From positions 3,880,001-3,944,000 of the forward strand of contig NZ_CP124620.1 of NCBI RefSeq assembly GCF_030128875.1: a stretch of 64,000 bases of DNA. Reading direction: 5' to 3'. Positions within the stretch are counted from its first letter, which is position 1; each line of letters opens with the position of its first letter. This document shows, one piece after another, positions 21,292 through 30,955 of this stretch. The position numbers and the translations under genes were made by a program. The stretch is from Stenotrophomonas sp. BIO128-Bstrain. GTDB taxonomy: Bacteria; Pseudomonadota; Gammaproteobacteria; Xanthomonadales; Xanthomonadaceae. The notes beneath the pieces are model-generated. The model did not search any database, was not told the DNA's origin, and saw only the letters and a list, made by a program, of their open reading frames with translations.

Positions 21292-22704
21292 TCAGCCCTT
21301 GCCCAGCACCGCATTGCGGCGGCCATAGGCGAAGTAGGCGATCAGGCCCACGACGTTCCACGCCAGGAAGTACAACTGCGTGGTGCTCGGCAGGCTGAAG
21401 AACAGGTACACGCAGCCGATCACCGCCAGCGGGCCGACCACATAGGCCAGCGGCGTGCGGAACTTGCGCACGCGGTTGGGCTCGCGCTTGCGCAGCACCA
21501 CCAGGCACAGGCCCACCGCGGTGAACGCGGCCAGTGTGCCGGCGTTGGCCAGTGCGGCGATTTCATCCAGGCGTGCCACGCCGGCCAGCGCGGCCACCAG
21601 CACTGCGGTGAACAGCGTGGTCGCGATCGGGGTGCCGGTGCGCGCGCTGACCTTGGACAGGCCACGCGGCAGCAGGCCATCGCGCGACATGACGAAGAAG
21701 ATGCGGCTCTGGCCATACAGGAAGGCCAGCAGCACGGTCGGCAGGGCGATCACCGCCGCCGCGCCGATCCACTTGGCCGCGCCCGGGCTGCCCAGCTCGC
21801 GCAGGATCAGCGCCAGCGGCTCGGCGCTCTGGCCGAAGATCGTGTAGCTCATCGCACCCACGGCGGCCAGCGCCACCAGCACGTAGATGATGGTGCAGCC
21901 GACCATCGAGCCGATGATGCCGATCGCCAGGTCGCGCTCGGGTTTCTTGGTTTCCTCGGCCGCGGTGGAGATCGCATCGAAGCCGTAGAACGCGAAGAAG
22001 ATGATCGCCGCGGCCGCCATCACCCCGCGCTCGACGCCATCGGCGCCCAGCGACTTGACGAAGCCGAACGGCATGAACGGCTCCATGTGGCCGGTATCGA
22101 AGTGCGGCAGGGCGATCGCCACGAACACGGTCAGCGCGATGATCTTGACCACCACCAGGACTGCGTTGAGCGTCGCACTCTCCTTGGTCCCGGCCATCAG
22201 CATGCCGGCCACCAGGAAGGTGATCAGCACGGCCGGCAGGTTGATGAAGCCGCCTTCCACGTGCGGGCCGGCGGTGAGCATCAAGGGCAGGTCGATGCCC
22301 CAGCCGTGCAGGAAGCCGACCGCGTAGCCGGACCATCCCACCGCCACCGTGCTGACCACCAGCGAGTACTCCAGGATCAGGCTCCAGCCCACCACCCAGG
22401 CCACCATCTCGCCGAGCGCGGTATAGCTGTAGGTGTAGGCGCTGCCGGCGGCCGGCATCATCGTGGCCAGTTCGGCATAGGACAGCGCCGCGCAGGCGCA
22501 GACCGCGCCGGCGATGGCAAACGAGATCAACACCGCCGGCCCGGCCAGGTTCGCGCCGACACCGATCAGGGTGTAGATGCCGGTGCCGACGATGGCGCCG
22601 ATGCCCAGCGCGATCAGGTGCGGCCAACTCAGGGTCGGGATCAGTTGCCTGCCGGCTTCATGGACGGTGACAGTGTCTAGGGACTTGCGCCGGAGCAATG
22701 ACAT
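21292..22704 (-). CDS. APC family amino acid permease (cationic amino acid transporter type)
   Basis: 470 aa with about 12 membrane segments. The first segments carry the APC signature GIGAIVGTGIYTLIGVGANLAGPAV and SYAELATMMPAAGSAYTYSY, and the region FAFYGFDAISTAAEETKKPERDL is typical of YfnA/CAT-type carriers. It probably imports a basic or branched amino acid by cation coupling; the substrate is not resolvable. It is convergent with the dipeptidase, so the pair may handle peptide breakdown products, but this is inference. Confidence 0.88.
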   Translation of the reverse strand: MSLLRRKSLDTVTVHEAGRQLIPTLSWPHLIALGIGAIVGTGIYTLIGVGANLAGPAVLISFAIAGAVCACAALSYAELATMMPAAGSAYTYSYTALGEMVAWVVGWSLILEYSLVVSTVAVGWSGYAVGFLHGWGIDLPLMLTAGPHVEGGFINLPAVLITFLVAGMLMAGTKESATLNAVLVVVKIIALTVFVAIALPHFDTGHMEPFMPFGFVKSLGADGVERGVMAAAAIIFFAFYGFDAISTAAEETKKPERDLAIGIIGSMVGCTIIYVLVALAAVGAMSYTIFGQSAEPLALILRELGSPGAAKWIGAAAVIALPTVLLAFLYGQSRIFFVMSRDGLLPRGLSKVSARTGTPIATTLFTAVLVAALAGVARLDEIAALANAGTLAAFTAVGLCLVVLRKREPNRVRKFRTPLAYVVGPLAVIGCVYLFFSLPSTTQLYFLAWNVVGLIAYFAYGRRNAVLGKG

Positions 22705-22971
22705 GGGGCCTCGCGGTGGATGACTGTGAACGACAAGTCTGCGAGTTTTACCGAACGCGGCGCAGCATTACTACTGCCAAGCGTCGTAAGCGGCTGCACG
22801 GTCGCCATGACTGGGGCGAAGGTGACGAAACCAGCACAAAGTCCGGGCACCCATCCCTGTGGCATCCGGTATCGGTCACGGCCCCGGTATCGTCGCCGAA
22901 CGCGGTCTGGCTGCCGCGCACACTGTTTGCCGCATCGGCCGGATCGAGCCTCCCGATCCGGCCGGTGGATC

Positions 22972-23967
<996 letters not shown>

Positions 23968-24068
23968 GAAGTACTCCGGGGGAAGGGAAGGAACAGGACC
24001 AGCATCCTCCTGCGGACTATGTGGATAAACTGGCCGCTCCTGCATCATCCTTGAAGCCAGCCTTCACA

Positions 24069-24968
24069 ATGAGTGCCCAGCGCCCCCTGCCCGCCGTCGT
24101 CGCCTTCGCCCGCGTCGCGCACCATGCCAGCTTCACCCGGGCCGCCGATGAGCTGGGGGTGTCGCCCTCGGCGCTCTCCCAGACGGTCCGCGCGCTGGAG
24201 GCGCACCTTGGCGTGCGGCTGCTGCAGCGGACCACGCGCCGGGTCGGCCTGACCGAGCAGGGCGCCCGTTTCCTGGCGCAGGTGCGCGAGGGCCTGGCCC
24301 GCATCGATGCGGCCTTCGAGGATCTGGACCAGCAGCGCGATGTGCCCGCCGGGAAGCTGCGCATCAACGTGCCGCGAATCGCCGCCGAACTGCTGGTGCT
24401 GCCCCACCTGCCCGGTTTCCTGGCGCGTTACCCGCAGATCGAGGTGGAGCTGTTCGTGGAAACCGCGCTGACCGATCTGGTCGCCGGCGGTTTCGACGCC
24501 GGCATCCGCTTGGGCGAAAGCCTGGCGCGCGGCATGATCGCGGTGCCGATCGGGCCACTGGAGCGTCAGGTGGTGGTGGCCACCCCGGCGTACCTGGCCA
24601 CGCACGGCGTGCCCGCGACCCCGGCGGATCTGGTCGCCCATGAGTGCATCGTGCACCGGCTCAGCACGGGCCGGCGGATGGCATGGGAGTTCACCCGCGA
24701 CGGTCGCGATTTCGAGGTCGAGGTCGCCGGGCGGCTGGTGTTCAACGATGCCGGCCTGATCCAGGCGGCGGTGCGCAAAGGGGTGGGGCTGGCGCAGGGG
24801 TTCGAGGCGCTGTACGCCGGCGACGTGGCGGCCGGCCGCCTGCAATGCGTTCTGCAGGACTGGCAGCAGCCGTTCGCCGGCTTCCATCTGTACTACCCGG
24901 CGCGCGAGCAGATGGCGCCCAAGCTGCGGGTGTTCATCGATTACCTGCGCGAGGCGATGCGGCGCTGA
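24069..24968 (+). CDS. LysR family transcriptional regulator
   Basis: 299 aa from the ATG at 24069. The N-terminal winged helix-turn-helix is VVAFARVAHHASFTRAADEL and GVSPSALSQTVRALE, followed by the LysR substrate-binding domain with PAGKLRINVPRIAAELLVLP. It is divergent from the aldo/keto reductase, the usual layout for a LysR regulator and its target. A GTG at 24021 would add 16 residues without helix-turn-helix similarity and is not preferred. Confidence 0.9.
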   Translation: MSAQRPLPAVVAFARVAHHASFTRAADELGVSPSALSQTVRALEAHLGVRLLQRTTRRVGLTEQGARFLAQVREGLARIDAAFEDLDQQRDVPAGKLRINVPRIAAELLVLPHLPGFLARYPQIEVELFVETALTDLVAGGFDAGIRLGESLARGMIAVPIGPLERQVVVATPAYLATHGVPATPADLVAHECIVHRLSTGRRMAWEFTRDGRDFEVEVAGRLVFNDAGLIQAAVRKGVGLAQGFEALYAGDVAAGRLQCVLQDWQQPFAGFHLYYPAREQMAPKLRVFIDYLREAMRR

Positions 24969-24978
24969 CGCCGGCGGG

Positions 24979-25335
24979 TCAGCGCACCGGGGAAAGCAGC
25001 GCGCCGGCCCAGCCATCCAGTGGTGGATGACCCTGTGGATAGATCACCTGCGTATCCTCGGGGAAGCGCTTGCAGCACAGCACGCCGCGCGCATCGAACA
25101 CCCGCCAGCCCTGGGCGGCGGCTTCGGCCCGCGCGATGCGATCGCGAAGCGCGAGCATCAGGCTGGCCTGGCAGTCGAACAGGCAGGCGCGCAGTTCCAC
25201 CCGGTCCACCGGGTGCAGGCCGGCGAGGATGCGGGTGACGGCCGGGTGGGCCAGATCGATGCGGCGGGTGTGCATGCCGAGCAGGCGCTCGTCATGGCCA
25301 CTGAGGTGCTGCACGAAGTAGATCGGGGCGGCCAT
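24979..25335 (-). CDS. Hypothetical protein, 118 aa
   Basis: Begins MAAPIYFVQHLSGHDERLLG at the ATG 25335 and ends GWAGALLSPVR. It has no signal peptide or membrane segment and contains two cysteine spots (RACLFDCQ and GVLCCKRF). No family was recognised. It is convergent with the LysR gene, with a 10-bp gap. The frame extends 17 codons further upstream, but the ATG at 25335 gives a more typical start. Codon use looks like the neighbours, so it is probably a real gene. Confidence 0.6.
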   Translation of the reverse strand: MAAPIYFVQHLSGHDERLLGMHTRRIDLAHPAVTRILAGLHPVDRVELRACLFDCQASLMLALRDRIARAEAAAQGWRVFDARGVLCCKRFPEDTQVIYPQGHPPLDGWAGALLSPVR

Positions 25336-25496
25336 CGGATCCTCGCGACACGGCGATGGCGCCGATTGAACACTGCCCCGGGACACGGGGGAATCTCAAT
25401 GTTTGAATGAAACGCAACCGTCGCGATGACGGCGTCTATCTGCAGCCGAACGCGACGCGCGCTGTCGCGGCACGCCGACAGACGGCGGCCAAGGCC

Positions 25497-26123
25497 TCAG
25501 CCGCTGACGCCCAAGCGCACACCGAACCCGATCAGGAACACCCCTGCCACCCGCCTCAGCCAAAGCCCCACACGCGGGTGCTGGAGAATCCGACGGCGCA
25601 GCAGGTTGCCCACCCCGATCAGCACCGAGCAGTACGCCAGCCCCATGACGAAGATGATCAGTGCCATGGTCGCGAACGTCACCACGCCCTGGTGGCGTGC
25701 TGGATCGATGAACAGCGGCAGGAAAGCCATGTAGAAGATGATCGCCTTCGGGTTGAGCAGGTTGATCAGCACCGCCTGGCGGAAGTAGTGGCCCGGCGTG
25801 AGGCGGATCCCGCCTTCCTCGCCCTGGGCGCGCGGCTGGCGCAACAGGCCGATGCCGATCCATACCAGGTAGGCCGCGCCCAGGTACTGCACCGCGTGGA
25901 ACACCAGCGGGTTGGCCTTGAGCAATGCAGCCACACCGGCCACCGCCAGCCACATCAGGATCTGATCGCCCAGCAGCAGGCCGAACAACGCCGTGTAGCC
26001 GCCACGCACGCCGCCGCGGCCGGTGGCGGTGAGCAGGGTGAACGTGCCCGGGCCCGGCAGGGCCAGGAACACCAGCACGGCAGCAACAAAGGTCCACAGA
26101 TCCTGGATGCCCATCCACGGCAT
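25497..26123 (-). CDS. LysE family amino acid exporter
   Basis: About 208 aa with five or six membrane segments. The N-terminus has the family signature FLALPGPGTFTLLTATGRGGVRGGY followed by GLLLGDQILMW, and the middle shows YLGAAYLVWIGIGLLRQPR and LINLLNPKAIIFYMAFLP. LysE/RhtB proteins export amino acids or derivatives such as homoserine lactone. The start is uncertain: ATG 26123 is used, with ATGs at 26114 and 26153 as alternatives. Confidence 0.87.
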   Translation of the reverse strand: MPWMGIQDLWTFVAAVLVFLALPGPGTFTLLTATGRGGVRGGYTALFGLLLGDQILMWLAVAGVAALLKANPLVFHAVQYLGAAYLVWIGIGLLRQPRAQGEEGGIRLTPGHYFRQAVLINLLNPKAIIFYMAFLPLFIDPARHQGVVTFATMALIIFVMGLAYCSVLIGVGNLLRRRILQHPRVGLWLRRVAGVFLIGFGVRLGVSG

Positions 26124-26183
26124 GGCGGCGACTCGACAACGGGGGAGAGGCATTGTCCGGCAGCCGCGCCCCGGGCGATAGCG

Positions 26184-27107
26184 TCAGCGCGCGCCGTCCG
26201 GCAAGCCGGCCAGCAGGGGCTGCAGCCGTTGTTCGAACATTGCATGCAGCTGGCGGATCGCCGGGGAGAACTGCTTGCGGTGCGGGCACACCAGGTTCAA
26301 CGGCAGGCTGTCGCCGAGGCCATCGAGCAGCACCTGCAGGCGCCCGGCCTGGACGTCGGCGCAGACATCCAGCCACGACTTGAACACGATGCCTTGCCCG
26401 GCCACCGCCCAGCGGCGGACCACGTCGGCATCGTCGCAGACCATGTTGCCGCGCACCGGGATCACCGTGCGCCGGCCATCGGCCTCGAAGCTCCAGCGGT
26501 CATACGCACGCCCGGCCAGCTGGTAGAGCAGGCAGTGGTGCTCCTTCAACGCGTCCAGGCTGTCCGGCGTGCCGTGCCGGGCCAGGTAGTCCGGTGAGGC
26601 GGCCAGCACCCGCCGATTGCCGGGCAGCAGGGGCAGGGCGACATAGCTGGCGTTGTCGAACCGGCCCAGGCGGAAGGCGATGTCGACCGGATCGCGGAAC
26701 ACATCCGCCACCTGGTCGGACAACTGCAGGCGCAGCTGCAGCTTCGGGTGCGCGGCGCGGAACTCGGTCAGCCACGGCAGCAGCAGGTTGCGGCCCAGGT
26801 CCGATGGCGCCGCCACCTGAAGAGTGCCGCGCAGCTCGGCATCCTCGCCACGCACCCGGGCTTCGCCCTCGCGCAGCGCAGCCAGCACCTCCTGCGCGTA
26901 GGGCAGATACAGCGCGCCCTCGGCGGTCAGGCGCAGGCTGCGGGTGGAGCGCACGAACAGGCGCAGGTCCAGCTCGCGCTCCAGCCGCGCCACCGCCGCC
27001 GCGACCTGGCCGGGCAGCAGGTCGGCCTCGCGCGCGGCGTTGGAGAAGCTGCCCAGCGCCGCCGTGCGGACGAACAGGGCGAGATCGTCAAACCGGACCA
27101 TTTTCAT
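26184..27107 (-). CDS. LysR family transcriptional regulator
   Basis: 307 aa. The winged helix-turn-helix is FVRTAALGSFSNAAREADLL and PGQVAAAVARLERELDLRLF, followed by the ligand-binding domain (LRGTLQVAAPSDLGRNLLLPWL). It is divergent from the medium-chain dehydrogenase gene with a gap of about 91 bp, so it probably regulates that gene and itself. It could also act on the LysE gene downstream on the same strand. Met3 is an alternative start. Confidence 0.9.
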   Translation of the reverse strand: MKMVRFDDLALFVRTAALGSFSNAAREADLLPGQVAAAVARLERELDLRLFVRSTRSLRLTAEGALYLPYAQEVLAALREGEARVRGEDAELRGTLQVAAPSDLGRNLLLPWLTEFRAAHPKLQLRLQLSDQVADVFRDPVDIAFRLGRFDNASYVALPLLPGNRRVLAASPDYLARHGTPDSLDALKEHHCLLYQLAGRAYDRWSFEADGRRTVIPVRGNMVCDDADVVRRWAVAGQGIVFKSWLDVCADVQAGRLQVLLDGLGDSLPLNLVCPHRKQFSPAIRQLHAMFEQRLQPLLAGLPDGAR

Positions 27108-27198
27108 TCCTGGAGTGAAAGTGCTGCCCGATTTTGCGCCTTTCTCCGCTTGGCGGAGAAGCGCAGTCTGTCCGTCTTCCCCAACGGATCTCCCCCCG

Positions 27199-28206
27199 AT
27201 GAAAGCCGTCGCCTATACCCAGCATGGCCTGCCGATCAGCGACCCCGCCGCGCTGGTGGACATCACCCTGCCGATCCCCACGCCTGGCCCACGCGACCTG
27301 CGGGTCGAGGTCCGGGCGATCTCGGTAAACCCGGTCGATACCAAGGTCCGCAACGGCGTGGCGGTGACCGAGCCGCGCGTCCTCGGTTTCGACGCGGTCG
27401 GCATCGTGGATGCGGTCGGTGACGAGGTGACGCTTTTCCAGCCCGGCGATGCGGTCTTCTATGCCGGTGCGATCGGCCGTGCCGGCAGCAACGCCGAGTA
27501 CCAGCTGGTGGACGAGCGCATCGTCGGGCACAAACCGTCGAGCCTGGATGACGCTGCCGCCGCGGCGCTGCCGCTCACCGCGATCACTGCCTGGGAGCTG
27601 CTGTTCGACCGCCTGCGCATCCCCGAGAACGGCGGTGAAGGCCAGACCCTGCTGGTGATCGGCGCGGCCGGTGGCGTCGGCTCGATCCTGGTCCAGCTGG
27701 CCCGCCAGCTGACCCGCCTGACCGTGATCGGCACCGCCTCGCGCCCGGACACCCAGGACTGGGTCTACGCGCTGGGCGCGCACCATGTGATCGATCATAC
27801 CCAGCCGCTGGGCGAAGGCCTGCAGCGCCTGGGGATCGCCGAGGTCAGCCACGTCGCCAGCCTGACCCATACCGACCAGCACTACGACCAGATCGTCGCC
27901 GCGCTCGCCCCGCAGGGCCAGCTGGCGCTGATCGACGACCCGGGCCAGCTCGATGTGATGGCACTCAAGCGCAAGAGCCTGTCGCTGCACTGGGAATCGA
28001 TGTTCACCCGCTCCAGCTTCAACACCCCCGACGTGCAGCGCCAGCACGAGCTGCTCGAACGCGTTGCGGCGCTGATCGATGCCGGCGTACTGCGCACCAC
28101 GCTGGGCGAGCACTACGGCCGCATCAACGCCGCCAACCTGCGCCAGGCGCATGCCCTGATCGAAAGCCACCGCGCCCGCGGCAAGCTCGTGCTTGAAGGT
28201 TTCTGA
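27199..28206 (+). CDS. Zinc-independent MDR alcohol dehydrogenase / quinone oxidoreductase-like protein
   Basis: 335 aa from the ATG at 27199 (MKAVAYTQHGLPISDPAALV). The GroES-like N-domain (RVEVRAISVNPVDTKVRNG, then LGFDAVGIVDAVG) is followed by the Rossmann motif GAAGGVGS near residues 156-162. The catalytic Cys and four-Cys zinc lobe of classical alcohol dehydrogenases are missing, which places it with the zinc-binding-family homologues acting on quinones or enones with NAD(P)H. A longer frame starts at 26944 inside the antisense LysR gene and is rejected. Confidence 0.87.
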   Translation: MKAVAYTQHGLPISDPAALVDITLPIPTPGPRDLRVEVRAISVNPVDTKVRNGVAVTEPRVLGFDAVGIVDAVGDEVTLFQPGDAVFYAGAIGRAGSNAEYQLVDERIVGHKPSSLDDAAAAALPLTAITAWELLFDRLRIPENGGEGQTLLVIGAAGGVGSILVQLARQLTRLTVIGTASRPDTQDWVYALGAHHVIDHTQPLGEGLQRLGIAEVSHVASLTHTDQHYDQIVAALAPQGQLALIDDPGQLDVMALKRKSLSLHWESMFTRSSFNTPDVQRQHELLERVAALIDAGVLRTTLGEHYGRINAANLRQAHALIESHRARGKLVLEGF

Positions 28207-28243
28207 CGCAGCCAATGAGACCGCCGCGGCCTACACTTGCCGC

Positions 28244-29827
28244 ATGCAAACCGAATTCCTCATTCTCGGCGCCCTGGTGTGTGCCGTCCTCGTGCTGCAG
28301 CTGCTCGCGCTGCTGCGGCGTTCCGGCCATGGCGACCTCGAACAGAGCCTGCGCGAGGAGGCCCGGGTCGGCCGCAGCGAACTGCGCGAGCAGCTCGAAG
28401 GCCTGGGCCGCCAGCAGGATGCCCGGCTGGAAAGCTTCGCGCGCGCGCTGACCGATCTGTCCACCCGTACCGATCAGCGCCTGGACCTGTTGCGCGACGC
28501 GCTGGGTGAAGACGCGCGCAAGGCCCGCGAGGAAAGCACGCTCAGCCAGCAGCGCACCGGCGAGCTGCTGGCGCTGCGCATGCAGGACGTGCGCGCGCAG
28601 CTGGAAGCGTTCGGGCACCAGCAGCAGGCGCGCATCGAAGCGTTCGGCCAGCAGCTGGTGGAACTCACCACCCGCACCGACAGCCACATGGCCGCGCTGC
28701 GCCAGGCCTTGGCCGACGATGCACGCCTGGGCCGCGAGGAAACCGGGCAGTCGCAGCAGCGCCTGGCCGAATCGCTGGGCCTGCGCCTGCAGGAGATGAC
28801 CCAGCGCAACGAGCAGCGCATCGGCGAGATGCGCGCCACGCTCGAGCAGCAGCTCAAGAGCCTGCAGAGCGATAACGCCGAAAAGCTCGACCAGATGCGC
28901 GTGACCGTCGACGAGAAGCTGCAGACCACGCTGGAAACCCGCCTGGGTGCTTCGTTCCAGCTGGTCTCCGAACGACTGGAGCAGGTCCAGCGTGGCCTCG
29001 GCGAAATGCAGCAGCTGGCCACCGGCGTGGGCGACCTCAAGCGGGTGCTGACCAACGTCAAGAACCGTGGGAGCTGGGGCGAAGTGCAGCTGGACAACAT
29101 CCTCGAGCAGACGCTGACCCAAGAGCAGTACGGGCGCGGCGTCAAAGTGCGCCCGGACAGCAACGAGATCGTGGATATCGCGGTGCGCCTGCCGGGCCGT
29201 GGCCACGAAGACACCCCGGTGTGGCTGCCGATCGATTCCAAGTTCCCGCGCGAAGATTACGAGCGCCTGCTCGATGCGCAGGAACAGGGCGATGTCGAAG
29301 GGGTGCGCGTGCAGGGCGCGCAGCTGGAGCGCGCGATCCGCATCCAGGCCAAATCGATCTGCGACAAGTACATCGCCCCGCCGCACACCACTGATTTCGC
29401 GGTGATGTTCCTGCCGACCGAAAGCCTGTACGCCGAAGTGATCCGCCGCCCCGGCCTGATCGACCTGCTGCAGCGCGACCACCGCGTGGTGGTGGCCGGC
29501 CCGACCACCGTCACCGCGCTGCTCAACAGCCTGCAGATGGGCTTCCGCACGCTGGCCATCGAACAGCGCTCCAGCGAAGTGTGGGGCCTGCTCGGTGCGG
29601 TCAAAAGTGAGTTCGGCAAGTTCGCCGGCATCCTGGAAAAAGCCGAGAAGCAGATCAGCACGGTGGGCCGCAGCCTCGGTGAAGCCAGCCGCAAGACGCG
29701 CACCATCGAGCGCCGCCTGCGCAGCGTGGAAACGCTCGGCAGCGAACAGACCCAGGACCTGCTCGGCGACATGAGCGGCGAGGACGAGGACGTGGCCGGC
29801 GACGAGACCAGCGCCGCGCAGGAGTGA
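28244..29827 (+). CDS. rmuC: DNA recombination protein RmuC
   Basis: 527 aa from the ATG at 28244. One N-terminal membrane anchor (FLILGALVCAVLVLQLLALL) is followed by about 250 residues of coiled coil rich in Glu, Gln and Arg, and then the RmuC nuclease-like core: NRGSWGEVQLDNILEQTLTQ, LPIDSKFPREDYERL and VVAGPTTVTALLNSLQMGFR. RmuC limits inversions between short inverted repeats in E. coli. In a genome rich in REP palindromes that role is of interest. Confidence 0.93.
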   Translation: MQTEFLILGALVCAVLVLQLLALLRRSGHGDLEQSLREEARVGRSELREQLEGLGRQQDARLESFARALTDLSTRTDQRLDLLRDALGEDARKAREESTLSQQRTGELLALRMQDVRAQLEAFGHQQQARIEAFGQQLVELTTRTDSHMAALRQALADDARLGREETGQSQQRLAESLGLRLQEMTQRNEQRIGEMRATLEQQLKSLQSDNAEKLDQMRVTVDEKLQTTLETRLGASFQLVSERLEQVQRGLGEMQQLATGVGDLKRVLTNVKNRGSWGEVQLDNILEQTLTQEQYGRGVKVRPDSNEIVDIAVRLPGRGHEDTPVWLPIDSKFPREDYERLLDAQEQGDVEGVRVQGAQLERAIRIQAKSICDKYIAPPHTTDFAVMFLPTESLYAEVIRRPGLIDLLQRDHRVVVAGPTTVTALLNSLQMGFRTLAIEQRSSEVWGLLGAVKSEFGKFAGILEKAEKQISTVGRSLGEASRKTRTIERRLRSVETLGSEQTQDLLGDMSGEDEDVAGDETSAAQE

Positions 29828-29913
29828 GCGCCGACGCCATGCATGCAGGCGATCACGCATGCTGCGCGGCACACGCTCTGCCCTGTCTCTCTTCCGCCTT
29901 CCAAGGAACGCCG

Positions 29914-30282
29914 ATGCGCCTGACCCTGATGCTGTCCCTCCTGCTCGCCTTGGCCGGGTGCAGCAGTACGCCACCTGTCGATACCCCTGCCGACACCGCG
30001 GCGACCACCTCCGCCCCACCGAGCGCCGCCGCATGCGCCGCCGCCGGTGGCAGCCTGCAGCCGCTGGGTCGCCTGCAGCGCGTGCAGTGCGTGGTGCCCT
30101 ACGCCGATGCCGGCAAGGTCTGCAGCGCCAAGGCCGACTGCAGCGGCCAATGCCTGGCCACGAGCGATGTCGCGCCGGGAACGGCCGCGCGCGGCGTCTG
30201 CCAGCGTGATGTCAGCCAGAACTTCGGCTGCCGCCAGCGCATCGATGGCGGCGTGGCACTGGGCACGATCTGCGTCGACTGA
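29914..30282 (+). CDS. Small cysteine-rich lipoprotein
   Basis: 122 aa. MRLTLMLSLLLALAGC has a clear lipobox (LALAGC). After a Thr/Pro/Ala-rich linker, about nine further cysteines are spread through ACAAAGG, QCVVPY, VCSAKADCSGQCLA, GVCQRD, FGCRQR and TICVD, suggesting a disulphide-stabilised periplasmic module. No enzyme motif was recognised. It lies between rmuC and the glutathione peroxidase gene. The frame opens earlier at 29824 but without a signal peptide. Confidence 0.75.
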   Translation: MRLTLMLSLLLALAGCSSTPPVDTPADTAATTSAPPSAAACAAAGGSLQPLGRLQRVQCVVPYADAGKVCSAKADCSGQCLATSDVAPGTAARGVCQRDVSQNFGCRQRIDGGVALGTICVD

Positions 30283-30338
30283 CCTTCCCGCGGCACGGCT
30301 ATGCTGTGCCTCCCCTGATCCAACGCAAGGAACCTGCC

Positions 30339-30899
30339 GTGAGCCAGACCGTCTACGACATCCCCGTCACCACCATCGAAGGTCAACCGACCTCGCTGGC
30401 CGATTACCGCGGCAAGGTGCTGCTGGTGGTCAACGTCGCCTCCAAGTGCGGCCTGACCCCGCAGTACGAAGGTCTGCAGGCGCTGTACGCCGACAAGCAG
30501 GCCGCCGGCCTGGAAGTGCTGGGCTTCCCGGCCAACAACTTCCTGGCCCAGGAACCGGGCAGCGAAGCGGACATCCAGCAGTTCTGCCAGCTCGAATACA
30601 ACGTCAGCTTCCCGATGTTCGCCAAGATCAGCGTGGCCGGTGAGGACACCCATCCGCTGTATCAGCAGCTGACCGCCGCGCAGCCGAGCGCCACCGGCGA
30701 AGGCCCGATGCGCGAGAAGCTGCAGGGCGCCGTGGCCAAGTACCCCGAGCTGGTGGTCAATGCCGCCCCGGGCGTGCTGTGGAACTTCGAGAAGTTCCTG
30801 ATCGGCCGCGATGGCCAGGTCATCGCGCGCTTCGCCCCGGACGTGCCGGCTGACGATGCCCGCCTGGTGGCCGCGATCGACGCCGCGCTGGCGGCCTGA
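30339..30899 (+). CDS. Glutathione peroxidase
   Basis: 186 aa from a GTG start with AAGGA upstream. The thioredoxin-fold peroxidase core shows NVASKCGLTPQYEGLQ with the peroxidatic Cys37, then LGFPANNFLAQEPGS and WNFEKFLIGRDG containing the catalytic Asn/Trp region. The non-selenium enzyme reduces hydroperoxides; bacterial members such as BtuE often use thioredoxin as well as glutathione. It is a single-gene unit ending in a strong terminator. Confidence 0.92.
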   Translation: MSQTVYDIPVTTIEGQPTSLADYRGKVLLVVNVASKCGLTPQYEGLQALYADKQAAGLEVLGFPANNFLAQEPGSEADIQQFCQLEYNVSFPMFAKISVAGEDTHPLYQQLTAAQPSATGEGPMREKLQGAVAKYPELVVNAAPGVLWNFEKFLIGRDGQVIARFAPDVPADDARLVAAIDAALAA

Positions 30900-30916
30900 T
30901 CGGCTGACGCGGGAAC

Positions 30917-30947
30917 AAAAAAAGCCCCGCTTCGGCGGGGCTTTCTC
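30917..30947. terminator. Bidirectional terminator between gpx and mlaA
   Basis: AAAAAAAGCCCCGC-TTCG-GCGGGGCTTTC: a 7-bp GC stem with a UUCG tetraloop and flanking A/T runs. It can end both the glutathione peroxidase and the mla transcripts. Confidence 0.93.
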
Positions 30948-30955
30948 GTGGGGGA

